Below, piece after piece: positions 1 through 10,222 of a stretch of DNA of 64,000 nucleotides. This DNA is from Zoogloea sp. (GTDB lineage: Bacteria; Pseudomonadota; Gammaproteobacteria; Burkholderiales; Rhodocyclaceae): the NCBI RefSeq assembly GCF_028689785.1, contig NZ_JAQVCN010000004.1:1-64000 (forward strand), in the 5' to 3' direction. The notes below the pieces were generated by a model. That model had not been told where the DNA came from, made no database searches, and worked only from the letters and a program-made list of their open reading frames with translations. A program made the position numbers and the translations under genes. Position 1 is the first letter of the stretch. Every line of letters starts with the position of its first letter.

Positions 1-1356
1 GAGGCAAAAACGGGGCTACACCGCAGGGAAAGGCGGCGTTTGCTCAGCGAAATTGAATCGAATTGGGTCGCGATCATCGTTGCGCGGCGGAATTCATTGA
101 AAACCTCGGGTTATTCGAGGTGCCCAGCCAAAGGTCTTACCATTCAAGACCTCGACCCACTTCAGATTGAGCGCGCACGCCGCATCTTGCGGAGCAAGGC
201 GCCTTCATCCGGCCTCATTGGTTTGCCCGACATCGAGTTCCTGCAAGGGTTGGAGGGCATTCGGGGAGGCCAGGTGACACACGCGGGCATGATTCTGTTT
301 GCACGGCAGGAGGTGCTCTCGGCGCATTGCCCCCAGGCGCAGTTTCACTATGTGCTGCACGACAGCGAAACGAGCGTAGCCCGCAACGACATCGAACGCC
401 TACCCTTGCTTGAGGCCGTTGAACGAATCGAACAGATCTTCCAGGGGCCACTGAACCCCGAACAGGAAATCGAGGTGGGCTTGTTCAAGCTGCGCATTCC
501 CCAGTTTCCGCTGGAGGGGGTACGCGAAGCGGTGCTCAATGCCCTGACTCACCGGGACTACCAGCACCCCGGTGAGATTCTGGTACGCCACTCAAAGCAG
601 GAACTGGTCGTCACCAGCCCGGGCGGGTTCATTGATGGCATCACGCCAGAGAACATCCTTCGCCACGAGGCGGTGCCTCGGAATCGGACGCTTGCCAATG
701 CGTTGGTGAAATTGCGTCTGGTGGAATCATCCGGCATCGGACGCAAGCGGATATTCAGATCAGCGTTGGTTTACGGCAAACGGCGCCCTGAATACACGAC
801 AGACGGGCATGCGGTGACGCTGAAGATTTTCAATCAGGGAGCGCATGAGGCGCTCGCACGCCTCGTGGCCAAGCTGGATGGCCAAGGCGCCGAGGTCGGT
901 CTGGATCAGCTGCTGGTGCTGGATGCACTGCGTGGGCAGGATTACATCGACGTCAGCCAGGCATCAGAGGTGCTACAGCTCTCGCGGGAAGATGCCCGTC
1001 GCGTGCTTGACGGCATGTGCCTCCCTCCACTGAACCTGATCGAACGACGGGGCTATTCATCATCGGCTACATTCCATCTTGCCAAAGGGGTGGCGAAGGA
1101 TCTGAAGGGCAAGGCCGCCTACACAAAGGCCAGAGGTCTCAATCCAGTCAGATACGCAGAGATGGCTCGGGAGTATCTACGCGATCACAAACGCATCACC
1201 AACACGGATCTGCGCGAACTGCTCGGTTTGGGAGACTCCGCATCTGCACAGGTTGAGGCATCACGTTACTTGAAGAAGTGGAGCCAGGATGATGGCTTCC
1301 TGGAGCGGCAAGGCACTGGAAACAAGATCTTCTATGTCCAGAAAAAACACGCTTAG
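1..1356 (+). CDS. ATP-binding accessory protein of the type I restriction locus (5' end off window)
   Basis: The reading frame is open to the left edge, so the true start is probably upstream; a TTG at 40 is the first possible start inside. The visible 450 or so residues hold a GHKL-type ATP-binding module: an N-box-like VREAVLNALTHRDY near nt 517-561 and a glycine-rich GIGRKRI near nt 739-759. This is the arrangement of AlbA_2/Schlafen plus HATPase_c_4 proteins, often annotated as RecG-like or as putative transcriptional regulators. A winged-helix-like C-terminus follows. The usual N-terminal AlbA_2 domain is not visible; it may lie upstream or be degraded. Such genes commonly sit between hsdS and hsdR, and hsdR starts 108 bp downstream here. 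A role in regulation or immunity is inference. Confidence 0.6.
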   Translation, partial: EAKTGLHRRERRRLLSEIESNWVAIIVARRNSLKTSGYSRCPAKGLTIQDLDPLQIERARRILRSKAPSSGLIGLPDIEFLQGLEGIRGGQVTHAGMILFARQEVLSAHCPQAQFHYVLHDSETSVARNDIERLPLLEAVERIEQIFQGPLNPEQEIEVGLFKLRIPQFPLEGVREAVLNALTHRDYQHPGEILVRHSKQELVVTSPGGFIDGITPENILRHEAVPRNRTLANALVKLRLVESSGIGRKRIFRSALVYGKRRPEYTTDGHAVTLKIFNQGAHEALARLVAKLDGQGAEVGLDQLLVLDALRGQDYIDVSQASEVLQLSREDARRVLDGMCLPPLNLIERRGYSSSATFHLAKGVAKDLKGKAAYTKARGLNPVRYAEMAREYLRDHKRITNTDLRELLGLGDSASAQVEASRYLKKWSQDDGFLERQGTGNKIFYVQKKHA

Positions 1357-1464
1357 CAAGTGCTTAGCAAACCGGCGGATGCGTTTAAGAAGACCATAAA
1401 ACACAATAAAAACAACACCCTAAACAAGTAACCACCAAGCTGACTGCTAAGAAGGCTCCCACTA

Positions 1465-4400
1465 ATGACTGAAGACCAGCTCGAACAGGAAGCCCTCGGC
1501 TGGCTGGCCGAGGTGGGTTACACGCCGCTCCGCGGCCCGGAGCTGGCCCCGGACGGCGAGCGCCCCGAGCGCGGCAGCTACCAGCAGGTGCTGCTGGTGG
1601 AGCGCCTGCGTGCGGCCATCGCCCGCCTCAACCCGCTGCTCACCACCGCTGCGCGGGAAGACGCGTTGCAACAGGTGCGGGACCTGGGCATCCCCGCGCT
1701 GCTGTCGGCCAACCGGCGCTTCCACCAGCTGCTGGTGACCGGCGTGCCGGTCGAGGTGCAGCGTGGCGGCGAAACCCTGGGCGATTTTGCCCGCCTGATC
1801 GACTGGGCTGACCCATCGAACAACGAGTGGCTGGCCATCAACCAGTTCACCGTCAAAGGCCCGCACCACACCCGCCGGCCGGACATCGTGCTCTTCGTGA
1901 ATGGCCTGCCCCTGGTGGTCATCGAGCTGAAGAACCCGGCCGACGCCAACGCCGACATCTGGAAGGCCTTCGAGCAGCTCCAGACCTACAAGGCCCAGAC
2001 GCCGGACCTGTTCCAGTACAACGAGGTGCTGGTGATCTCCGACGGCTCGGATGCCCGCATGGGCTCGCTGTCGGCCGATGCCGAGCGCTTCATGCAGTGG
2101 CGCACCATCGACGGCGTCAGGCTCGACCCGCTGGGCGAGTTCAACGAGCTGGAGACCCTGATCCGCGGCGCGCTCGCCCCGGCAATGCTGCTCGACTACC
2201 TGCGCTACTTCGTGCTCTTCGAGGACGACGGCGGGCTGGTGAAGAAGATCGCCGGCTACCACCAGTTCCACGCGGTGCGGGCGGCGATCCAGCAGGTGAT
2301 TGCGGCCTCGCGGCCCTGCGGCGCTGCGGCCACCAGGGGCAAGGGCGGCGTGGTGTGGCACACCCAGGGCAGCGGCAAGAGCATCACGATGACCTGCTTC
2401 GCCGCGCGGGTGATGCAGGCCACGGCGATGGAGAACCCCACCATCGTGGTCATCACCGACCGCAACGACCTGGACGGCCAGCTCTTCGGCGTGTTCTCGC
2501 TGGCTCAGGATCTGCTGCGGGAGCAGCCGGTGCAGGCGGGCACCCGGCAGGATCTGCGCCGGCTGCTGGCCAAGCGCCCGTCCGGCGGCATCGTGTTTGC
2601 GACGATCCAGAAGTTCATGCCGGGCGAGGACGAGGACGTCTTTCCGCTGCTCTCGGACCGGCACAACATCGTGGTCATCGCCGACGAAGCCCACCGCACC
2701 CAGTACGGCTTCGAGGCGAAGCTCAAGCTGCGTAGGGGCGAAGTCATTCGCCCGCAGTCCGTACCGCAGGGCGAGGCCGCCAATCAGCGCGGATGGGCGA
2801 ATAAATTCGCCCCTACAGGAGCGTCGCTGCCCATGGCTGCCGAGCCCCGGGCAGCCTATGTTGTCGGCTACGCCCAGCACCTGCGCGACGCGCTGCCCAA
2901 CGCCACCTTCGTGGCCTTCACCGGCACGCCCGTGTCCAGCGAGGACCGGGACACCCGCGCGGTGTTCGGCGACTACATCCACATCTACGACATGCAGCAG
3001 GCCAAGGAAGACGGCGCCACGGTGGCGATCTACTTCGAGTCGCGCCTGGCCAGGCTGTCGCTGAAGGCCGACGAACTGCCGCACATCGACGACGAGGTGG
3101 ATGAGCTGGCCGAAGACGAGGAGGAAAGCCAGCAGGCCCGCCTGAAGAGCAAGTGGGCGGCGCTGGAGAAGGTCGTCGGCGCCGAACCCCGCATCGCCAG
3201 AGTGGCGGCGGATCTGGTGGCCCACTTCGAGGAGCGCAACAAGGCCATCATCGGGCAAATGCGAGGCAAGGCGATGGTGGTGGCGATGAGCCGCGACATC
3301 TGCGTGCATCTCTACAACGAGATCGTGAAACTCCGGCCCGACTGGCACGACGATGACCCCGAGAAGGGCGCGATCAAGATCGTGATGACCGGATCAAGCA
3401 GCGACAAGGCCCTGCTGCGCCCGCATCTCTACAGCAAGCAGGTCAAGAAGCGCCTGGAAAAGCGCTTCAAGGACCCGGCCGACCCACTGCGCTTGGTGAT
3501 CGTGCGGGACATGTGGCTGACCGGCTTCGACGCGCCCTGCGTGCATACCCTTTACGTGGACAAGCCCATGAAGGGCCACAACCTGATGCAGGCCATCGCC
3601 CGGGTGAATCGCGTCTTCAAGGACAAGCAAGGCGGGCTGGTGGTGGACTACATCGGCATCGCCAACGAGCTGAAGTCTGCACTCAAGGACTACACCGCCA
3701 GCCAGGGCCGCGGCCGCCCGACGGTGGATGCGGCCGAGGCTTACGCCGTGCTGGAAGAGAAGCTCGACATCCTGCGCGGGCTGCTCCACGGCTTCGACTA
3801 CGCCGACTTCCTGAGCGCCGGCCATCGGCGTCTCGCGGGCGCGGCCAACCATGTGCTGGGCATCAAGGACGGCAAGAAGCGCTTCGCCGATCAGGCGGTG
3901 GCCATGTCCAAGGCCTTCACCCTGTGCTGCACGCTGGACGAGGCCAAGGCCGTGCGCGAGGAAGTGGCCTTCTTCCAGGCGGTGAAGGTGATCCTCACCA
4001 AGCGCGACCTCACCCACAAGAAGAAGACCGACGAGGAGCGGGAGCTGGCCATCCGCCAGATCATCGGCTCGGCGGTGGTGTCGGAGGATGTGGTGGATGT
4101 GTTCGAGGCGGTGGGCCTCGACAAGCCCAACATCGGTATCCTCGACGACGAATTTCTGGCCGAGGTGCGCAACCTCCCGGAACGCAATCTCGCGGTGGAA
4201 CTGCTTGAGCGCCTGCTGGAAGATGAGATCAAGTCCCGCTTCTCAAGCAACGTGGTGCAGGAGAAGAAGTTCTCCGAACTGCTGGCCAATGTGGTCAAGC
4301 GCTACCAGAACCGCGCCATCGAGACTGCCCAGGTGATCGAGGAGCTGATCGAGATGGCGAAGAAGTTCCACGCTGCCGCCACCCGCGGCGAAGAGCTAGG

Positions 4401-4689
4401 CCTGACGGAAGACGAGATCCGCTTCTACGATGCCCTGGCTGACAACGAATCGGCGGTGCGCGAGCTGTCCGACGAAACCCTCAAGAAGATTGCCCACGAA
4501 CTGACCGAGAACCTGCGCAAAAACCTGTCGGTGGACTGGTCGGAGCGGGAGAGTGTGCGCGCCCGGCTGCGCCTGATGGTCAAGCGCATCCTGCGCAAGT
4601 ACAAATACCCGCCGGATGAGCAGGAGGGCGCGGTGGAGCTGGTGCTGCAACAGGCGAAGGCTCTAGGTGAGGCATGGATGGCCTGCTGA
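1465..4689 (+). CDS. hsdR: Type I restriction enzyme, R (motor/endonuclease) subunit HsdR
   Basis: 1074 residues, the usual length for HsdR. The N-terminal nuclease has the PD-(D/E)XK pattern PDIVLF near residue 139 and IELKNP near 153, followed by the QLQTY motif of type I nucleases. Helicase motifs follow: Walker A HTQGSGKS at about 299, the DEAH box at about 407, and motif III FTGTP near 485. The C-terminal helical region would contact the methylase complex. HsdR translocates and cuts DNA lacking the host methylation pattern; its HsdM and HsdS partners must lie upstream of the window. Residues 423-451 are encoded by an 85-bp palindromic element that keeps the frame between motifs II and III, where homologs have only a short linker. 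Activity is therefore plausible but unproven. Confidence 0.95.
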   Translation: MTEDQLEQEALGWLAEVGYTPLRGPELAPDGERPERGSYQQVLLVERLRAAIARLNPLLTTAAREDALQQVRDLGIPALLSANRRFHQLLVTGVPVEVQRGGETLGDFARLIDWADPSNNEWLAINQFTVKGPHHTRRPDIVLFVNGLPLVVIELKNPADANADIWKAFEQLQTYKAQTPDLFQYNEVLVISDGSDARMGSLSADAERFMQWRTIDGVRLDPLGEFNELETLIRGALAPAMLLDYLRYFVLFEDDGGLVKKIAGYHQFHAVRAAIQQVIAASRPCGAAATRGKGGVVWHTQGSGKSITMTCFAARVMQATAMENPTIVVITDRNDLDGQLFGVFSLAQDLLREQPVQAGTRQDLRRLLAKRPSGGIVFATIQKFMPGEDEDVFPLLSDRHNIVVIADEAHRTQYGFEAKLKLRRGEVIRPQSVPQGEAANQRGWANKFAPTGASLPMAAEPRAAYVVGYAQHLRDALPNATFVAFTGTPVSSEDRDTRAVFGDYIHIYDMQQAKEDGATVAIYFESRLARLSLKADELPHIDDEVDELAEDEEESQQARLKSKWAALEKVVGAEPRIARVAADLVAHFEERNKAIIGQMRGKAMVVAMSRDICVHLYNEIVKLRPDWHDDDPEKGAIKIVMTGSSSDKALLRPHLYSKQVKKRLEKRFKDPADPLRLVIVRDMWLTGFDAPCVHTLYVDKPMKGHNLMQAIARVNRVFKDKQGGLVVDYIGIANELKSALKDYTASQGRGRPTVDAAEAYAVLEEKLDILRGLLHGFDYADFLSAGHRRLAGAANHVLGIKDGKKRFADQAVAMSKAFTLCCTLDEAKAVREEVAFFQAVKVILTKRDLTHKKKTDEERELAIRQIIGSAVVSEDVVDVFEAVGLDKPNIGILDDEFLAEVRNLPERNLAVELLERLLEDEIKSRFSSNVVQEKKFSELLANVVKRYQNRAIETAQVIEELIEMAKKFHAAATRGEELGLTEDEIRFYDALADNESAVRELSDETLKKIAHELTENLRKNLSVDWSERESVRARLRLMVKRILRKYKYPPDEQEGAVELVLQQAKALGEAWMAC
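2732..2816. repeat. REPIN-like 85-bp inverted-repeat element inside hsdR
   Basis: Two 22-bp arms (2732-2753 and 2795-2816) are inverted copies matching at 20 of 22 positions, around a 41-bp centre. Each arm starts with GTAGGGGCGAA and contains its own smaller palindrome. The arm-41-arm architecture and the 85-bp length are identical to the copies at 28672 and 50453. This copy carries GTAGGGGCG where the others have GTGGGG(T/C)CG. It is read through in frame by hsdR. Confidence 0.85.
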
Positions 4690-4794
4690 GGGCGGAACCT
4701 GACCGCCAATCGGCACAGATCAAGACAGGCGCCCCGGTTCTGACCTAGACTCGGCGGCGCTACCACTTGATCCAGCGCCGCGCCTGTCCGCGGC

Positions 4795-7700
4795 GTGCGC
4801 CTGCACTTGAAACCACACACCCTCGCCGAAATCGGACGGACACCGGTCATCGCCCTGGCCTACCTGGCGCTGGGCGGGCTGGGGCTGATCTTTGCGATCG
4901 CGCCGGGTTACGCCAGCCCGATCTTTCCGGCCTCCGGGCTGGCGCTGGCGATCACCCTGATCCTGGGCGCGCGCGCCCTGCCCGGCATCTGGCTAGGCTC
5001 GGTCTGTCTCAACAGCGGGCTGGCGTTGAGCAGTGCCAGCTTCTCCGGCACCACCTTTGCCGCCGCCGCCCTGATTGCCTGTGGCGCGGTGGCCCAAGCC
5101 TGGGTGGGGCGCCTGCTGATCCGACGCATGGAGGGGGAGCACTGGCACAGGCTGGAACATGAGCGGCATGTGATCCTCTTCCTGCTCATCGGGGGCCCGC
5201 TGGCCTGCCTGGTGTCGGCCAGTATCGGCATCGTCAGCCTGGCCGCTCTGGGCGTACTGCCAGCTGCGGCGTGGGCCTTTGCGTGGTGGAACTGGTTTGT
5301 TGGCGACACCCTTGGGGTGCTCACCTTCGCGCCCCTGTGCCTGTCGTTGCTGCTGCAGCGGGTGCCCCTCTGGCGCTCCCGTCTGCAGCAGATGGCCGTT
5401 CCGATGTTGCTCACCCTGGTATGTGTGGGCACAGCCATATACATCACCGGACACTGGGAAGAGCAGGGGCAGGCAGACAGGCTCAAGGCCGATGCCAAGG
5501 CTCTCCAGGACCGCATTGCCGATCGCCTGCTGGCCCACCAGGAGGCCCTGCTGGCCCTGCGGCGCCTGATCGAGATTGCCCCGGATCTCTCCCCCGAGCA
5601 ATTCGAGCGTTACACCTTGTCCATCCTGCAGGACAACCCGGACATCGCCGCCCTCAGTTTCAATGCCGCGGTGCCGGCCGCCGAGCGCGACGACTTCGAG
5701 CGCAATACAGCCCGGCGCCTGGGCCAGCCGAACTTCCGGATCAACGAGCGCACACCTGCGGGCGAAAGCGTGCCCGCAGCCCGGCGGGACATCCATGTGC
5801 CGGTCAGCCAGATTGTGTCCAGGGACACCAACACCTTCGCCCTCGGCTTCGATCTCCAGTCAGAACCCCTGCGCCGGGACGCGGTGGCGCGTGCCATGCA
5901 GCAAGGCACCAGCATTGCCGTCACTGCGCCAGTTCAGTTGGTCCAGGACGCCATGCCGGTCCGCTCGGTGCTGATGCTGGCCCCCGCCCATCGCCACCCG
6001 CGCCCGGGCGACCCGCGGCCAGCCCCCCTGCTGGGCTTCGCGGTCGCCGTGATCCAGCTCGACACCCTGGTGGACACCGCGCTCGCCGGGGCCATGCCGG
6101 CCGGGCTGGCAGTGAGTCTGAGCGACCCCGCCGCCGGCCCCCTCACCTTGCGCAGCCACACCTCCGACCCCGGCGCGCCGAGCCGGGGCTACTGGCGCGG
6201 AACGCTCACCGTCGGCGACCGCCAATGGCTGCTGGAGACTCAGGCCAGCGACGCCTACCTGCAGCAGAACCGCCCCTGGGTGGCCTGGGCCGTGGGCGTT
6301 GTTGGCCTGCTCTTCGCGGCGCTGTTGCAAACCCTGATGCTCGGCATGACGGGTCGCACCGCCATCATCCAGCGCAAAGTCGAAGAGCAGACCGCCGACA
6401 TCGCCGCCAAAAACCGGGAGCTGGCCCTGACCATGGTGTCGGTGGATCGCTCCTCCGACGGCACCTACTGGATCGACGAGGATGGGCACATCGTGCGGGT
6501 CAACCCGGCCGCCTACCAGATGCTTGGCTATACCCGGGACGAACTGACCCGGCTGCGCATCCACGACGTGGACATGGGCCTCGATGCCAGGCGCTGGGCG
6601 GCCCACCGAACCAACCTCGACTTACGCCGCGGCGAGCACTTCGAAACCACCTACCGGCGCAAGGATGGCAGCACCTTCCCGGTCGCCATCGCTACCGCCG
6701 TGGTCCACACCGACGAGCAGTGCTATTTCTACGCCACAGCCCGTGACATCAGCACCAGCAAGCTCACCGAGGCCGAACTGAAACGCCATCGGGACCACCT
6801 GGAAGAGCTGGTTGCCGCCCGCACCGCCGACCTGTCCATCGCCAAGGAAGCCGCCGAGAGTGCCAACCGTGCCAAGAGCGTCTTCCTGGCCAACATGAGC
6901 CACGAGCTGCGCACCCCGATGAACGCCATCATCGGCCTCAACCACATGCTCTCCCGCCGCAACACCGACCCAGCCCAGAAAGACAAGCTGACCAGCGTGG
7001 GGCGGGCCGCCCAGCACCTGATGCAGCTCCTCAACGACATTCTCGAACTGTCCCGCATCGAAGCCGAGCGCATGCCCCTGGAGAGCATCCCCTTCCGCTT
7101 CGACACGATCAGCGGTCATGTGGCCAGCCTGGTCGGCCCCGAAGTGGCCGCCAAAGGTCTCAGCCTGGACATCCACATCGCCCCGCCCCTGGCCGCCCAG
7201 CCCCTGCTGGGCGATCCGCTGCGCCTGCAGCAGGTCCTGCTCAACCTGGTCGGAAACGCCATCAAGTTCACTGCCCGGGGCGGCATCCGCATCCGTGCCG
7301 ACATTGCCGCCGAACAGGGCGATACCCTGCAGCTGCGGGTCGAGGTGGACGATGACGGCATCGGCATAGCGCCCGATACCCGCCAGCGCATCTTCGAACC
7401 CTTCGAGCAGGCCGATGGCTCCACCACCCGGCGCTTCGGCGGCACCGGCCTCGGACTGTCCATCTCGAAACGCCTGGTTCGGCTGATGGGCGGCGAGATC
7501 GGCATCGGCGAACACCTGGGCCAGGGCAGCACCTTCTGGTTCACCGTCCGGCTCCAAAAGGCCGCAGCCTGCTCGGAAGACGCGGCCGCCAACGGCCCCA
7601 GTGGCCTGGAAGCCGAGCAGGCTCTGCGCACCCACCATCGGGGCCGGCGCATCCTCTTTGTCGAAGACGACGTGGTGAACCAGGAAGTGGGCGTGGAGAT

Positions 7701-8028
7701 GCTGAGGGAAGTGCTCGGCCTCGACACCGAGCTGGCCGGCAACGGAGAGGAGGCCGTCCGCATGGCCACCGCCCACCCCTATGACCTGATCCTGATGGAT
7801 ATCCAGATGCCGGTCCTCGACGGCCTGGCAGCCACCCGGCAGATCCGCAACCTGCCCGGCTACGCCCGCACCCCCATGGTGGCCATGACCGCCAACGCCT
7901 ACGAGGAAGACCGCCAGGCCTGCCGCGCCGCCGGCCTGGACGACTTCATCGCCAAACCGGTAGACCCGGATCTGCTCTACATCACCCTGCTGCGCTGGCT
8001 GAATCAAAGCCAGCCAGACGCCACCTGA
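4795..8028 (+). CDS. Hybrid sensor histidine kinase (MASE1-CHASE-PAS-HisKA-HATPase-REC)
   Basis: 1077 residues from a GTG start. The N-terminus is a multi-helix membrane sensor with the MASE1 pattern (PIFPASGLALA). It is followed by a CHASE-like extracytoplasmic domain at about residues 225-420, a further TM segment near 500, a PAS domain at about 545-650, HisKA with phosphoacceptor His703 (NMSHELRTP), and an HATPase domain with NLVGNAIKFT and GTGLGLSISK. The C-terminal receiver has its acceptor Asp at 1002 (LMDIQMP). There is no output domain, so phosphate presumably passes to an HPt or separate regulator. The ligand is unknown. lutA begins 27 bp after its stop on the same strand, suggesting co-transcription with lactate genes. 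Confidence 0.9.
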   Translation: MRLHLKPHTLAEIGRTPVIALAYLALGGLGLIFAIAPGYASPIFPASGLALAITLILGARALPGIWLGSVCLNSGLALSSASFSGTTFAAAALIACGAVAQAWVGRLLIRRMEGEHWHRLEHERHVILFLLIGGPLACLVSASIGIVSLAALGVLPAAAWAFAWWNWFVGDTLGVLTFAPLCLSLLLQRVPLWRSRLQQMAVPMLLTLVCVGTAIYITGHWEEQGQADRLKADAKALQDRIADRLLAHQEALLALRRLIEIAPDLSPEQFERYTLSILQDNPDIAALSFNAAVPAAERDDFERNTARRLGQPNFRINERTPAGESVPAARRDIHVPVSQIVSRDTNTFALGFDLQSEPLRRDAVARAMQQGTSIAVTAPVQLVQDAMPVRSVLMLAPAHRHPRPGDPRPAPLLGFAVAVIQLDTLVDTALAGAMPAGLAVSLSDPAAGPLTLRSHTSDPGAPSRGYWRGTLTVGDRQWLLETQASDAYLQQNRPWVAWAVGVVGLLFAALLQTLMLGMTGRTAIIQRKVEEQTADIAAKNRELALTMVSVDRSSDGTYWIDEDGHIVRVNPAAYQMLGYTRDELTRLRIHDVDMGLDARRWAAHRTNLDLRRGEHFETTYRRKDGSTFPVAIATAVVHTDEQCYFYATARDISTSKLTEAELKRHRDHLEELVAARTADLSIAKEAAESANRAKSVFLANMSHELRTPMNAIIGLNHMLSRRNTDPAQKDKLTSVGRAAQHLMQLLNDILELSRIEAERMPLESIPFRFDTISGHVASLVGPEVAAKGLSLDIHIAPPLAAQPLLGDPLRLQQVLLNLVGNAIKFTARGGIRIRADIAAEQGDTLQLRVEVDDDGIGIAPDTRQRIFEPFEQADGSTTRRFGGTGLGLSISKRLVRLMGGEIGIGEHLGQGSTFWFTVRLQKAAACSEDAAANGPSGLEAEQALRTHHRGRRILFVEDDVVNQEVGVEMLREVLGLDTELAGNGEEAVRMATAHPYDLILMDIQMPVLDGLAATRQIRNLPGYARTPMVAMTANAYEEDRQACRAAGLDDFIAKPVDPDLLYITLLRWLNQSQPDAT

Positions 8029-8055
8029 CAACATTGTCTCTTTCCAGGACTCCCC

Positions 8056-8817
8056 ATGCCTCGCGTCGGCCTGTTTGCCACCTGCCTGATGAACCTCTTC
8101 CGCCCCTCCGTCGGCTTTGCCGCCGCCCAGCTACTGGAGGACGCCGGCTGCACTGTCGAGGTGCCCATGGCCCAGACTTGCTGTGGCCAGCCCGGCTACA
8201 ACAGCGGTGACTTCGACGCCGCCCGAACGTTGGCGAAGCAGGTCATCACCACCTTCGAAGGCTTCGATTACGTGGTCGGCCCCTCCGGCTCGTGCATGGC
8301 CACCCTGCGCCACGACTACCCGAAACTGTTCGAGGACGACCCCGAATGGCACCCCCGCGCCGCGGCCCTGGCCGCCCGCAGCCACGAGCTGCTGTCCTTC
8401 CTCACCGACGTGTGCGGCGTCACCGCAGTGAACGCGGCCTACACCGGCACCGTCACCTATCACGATTCCTGCTCCGGCCTGCGCGGCCTGGGCGTAAAAG
8501 CCCAGCCGCGCCTGCTGCTCGGCTCGGTGGAAGGGCTACAACTCACCGAAATGCCGGATGCCGAAGTGTGCTGCGGCTTCGGCGGCACCTTTTGCGTGAA
8601 ATACCCGGAAATCTCCGGGCGCATGGTGGATGACAAGCTGGCCAATGTGGCGGCCACCGGCGCAGACACCCTGCTCGGCGGTGACCTGGGCTGCCTGATG
8701 AACATGGCCGGGCGGCTGCGCCGTCAGGGCTCGAAGCTCAAGGTCTTCCACACAGCCGAGGTGCTGGCCGGCATGGCCACCGGCAGCGGCATCGGCATCG
8801 GCGACGGAGAGCACTGA
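8056..8817 (+). CDS. lutA: L-lactate dehydrogenase complex subunit LutA (LldE), Fe-S protein
   Basis: 253 residues with the two cysteine-rich CCG-type domains of the GlpC/HdrB family: AQTCCGQPGYN near the N-terminus and DAEVCCGFGGTFC near the C-terminus. LutA acts with LutB and LutC in the flavin-independent oxidation of L-lactate to pyruvate, feeding electrons towards the quinone pool. It is first of three genes with almost no gaps; its TGA is one base from the lutB ATG, which points to translational coupling. No lactate permease or lldR regulator is in the window. Confidence 0.93.
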   Translation: MPRVGLFATCLMNLFRPSVGFAAAQLLEDAGCTVEVPMAQTCCGQPGYNSGDFDAARTLAKQVITTFEGFDYVVGPSGSCMATLRHDYPKLFEDDPEWHPRAAALAARSHELLSFLTDVCGVTAVNAAYTGTVTYHDSCSGLRGLGVKAQPRLLLGSVEGLQLTEMPDAEVCCGFGGTFCVKYPEISGRMVDDKLANVAATGADTLLGGDLGCLMNMAGRLRRQGSKLKVFHTAEVLAGMATGSGIGIGDGEH

Positions 8818-8818
8818 G

Positions 8819-10222
8819 ATGGACGTGAGCAGCCCCCGCTTCAAGGAAAAGGCCGTCATCGCCCTGGCCGACCCCACCCTGCGCCAGGCACTCGGCCAGT
8901 CGCGCAAGGGCTTCGTGAACAAGCGCGCCGAGCTGGTCGCCGCCCTGCCCGAATTCGAGGCCCTACGCGACCAGGCCCGCGACGTGAAGAACCACGTACT
9001 GGAAAACCTCGACCACTATCTGGAACGCTTCGACAGCGCCGTGACCGCCGCCGGTGGCCACGTGCACTGGGCACGGGACGCCGAGGAGGCGCGCAACATC
9101 ATTCTCGGCATCTGCGAGCGGGTGCAGGCCCGGACCATCACCAAGGGCAAGTCCATGGTGTCGGAAGAGGTGAACCTCAACGCGGCTCTAGAGAAGCGCG
9201 GCTACACTGTGGTCGAGACCGACCTGGGCGAGTACATCATTCAGCTCGCCAAGGAACCGCCCTCCCACATCATCGCGCCGGCCATCCACAAGACGAAAGA
9301 ACAAGTCTCCGACCTGTTCGAGGCCGCCCACGGCGGGCCGCGCAAGACCACCGTCGCCGACCTGGTCACCGAAGCGCGCCTGGTATTGCGCGACAAATAC
9401 TTCAAGGCCGACGTGGGCATCACTGGCGGCAACTACCTGGTGGCCGAAACAGGCTCATCCATCATCGTCACCAACGAAGGCAATGGCGACCTGACCCAGA
9501 CCCTGGCCAAGGTGCACATCGTCACCAGCGGCATCGAGCGCATCGTGCCGACCCTGGAAGACGTCAGCCTGTTTCTGCGCATCCTGGCCCGCAGCGCCAC
9601 CGGGCAGGAGACCGAAACCTACACCACGCTATCCACCGGCCCACGCCGGCCGGGCGACGTGGACGGCCCCGAGGAGTTCCACGTGGTGCTGGTGGACAAC
9701 GGCCGCTCGAAGATGCTCGGCGGCAAGTTCCAGGACATGCTGCGCTGCATTCGCTGCGGGGCCTGCATGAACCACTGCCCGGTGTATGGTGCGGTGGGGG
9801 GCCATGCCTACGGCTGGGTCTATCCCGGCCCCATGGGCTCGGTGCTCACCCCCCTCTTTGTCGGTCTGGATGCCACCCGCGATCTGCCCAACGCCTGCAC
9901 CCTCAATGGCCGCTGCCAGTCGGTATGCCCGGTGCGCATCCCCCTGCCCGAACTGCTGCGCGAACTGCGCCACCAGCAACATCAGCGGGGCATCAGTCCG
10001 CCAGTGCAACGCCGTGCCCTCGGCGTGTGGCGTTTCGTGGCGGAACGGCCGGGGCTCTACCAGTTTGCCAACCGCCTCGCCGCACGAGCCCTGAAAGGCC
10101 TTAGCGGCCGCAACGGGCGTCTGCGGCATCTGCCCTTCGCCAGCGGCTGGACGGCCCTGCGCGACCTGCCCGCCCCGGAGGGCAAGACCTTTCTTGAACT
10201 ATGGCACGCTCGCCAAACCTGA
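8819..10222 (+). CDS. lutB: L-lactate dehydrogenase complex subunit LutB (LldF), Fe-S protein
   Basis: 467 residues, normal for LutB. The N-terminal LUD domain (roughly 70-300) precedes a ferredoxin-like segment with two [4Fe-4S] cysteine sets: IRCGACMNHCP at about 310 and NGRCQSVCP at about 360. A C-terminal LutB extension with the FLELWHAR ending follows. It is the central electron-transfer subunit of the LutABC lactate oxidation complex. A GGAG-like ribosome site lies inside the lutA end, and its own 3' end overlaps the predicted lutC start. Confidence 0.95.
   Translation: MDVSSPRFKEKAVIALADPTLRQALGQSRKGFVNKRAELVAALPEFEALRDQARDVKNHVLENLDHYLERFDSAVTAAGGHVHWARDAEEARNIILGICERVQARTITKGKSMVSEEVNLNAALEKRGYTVVETDLGEYIIQLAKEPPSHIIAPAIHKTKEQVSDLFEAAHGGPRKTTVADLVTEARLVLRDKYFKADVGITGGNYLVAETGSSIIVTNEGNGDLTQTLAKVHIVTSGIERIVPTLEDVSLFLRILARSATGQETETYTTLSTGPRRPGDVDGPEEFHVVLVDNGRSKMLGGKFQDMLRCIRCGACMNHCPVYGAVGGHAYGWVYPGPMGSVLTPLFVGLDATRDLPNACTLNGRCQSVCPVRIPLPELLRELRHQQHQRGISPPVQRRALGVWRFVAERPGLYQFANRLAARALKGLSGRNGRLRHLPFASGWTALRDLPAPEGKTFLELWHARQT

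Noticed and set aside
1340-1464. Short repeats TTAGCA/TGCTAA around the gap before hsdR
   Set aside because: Too short and irregular to call an operator or attachment site.
1462-3348. 628-residue minus-strand open frame opposite hsdR
   Set aside because: Same cause; the plus strand has all HsdR motifs.
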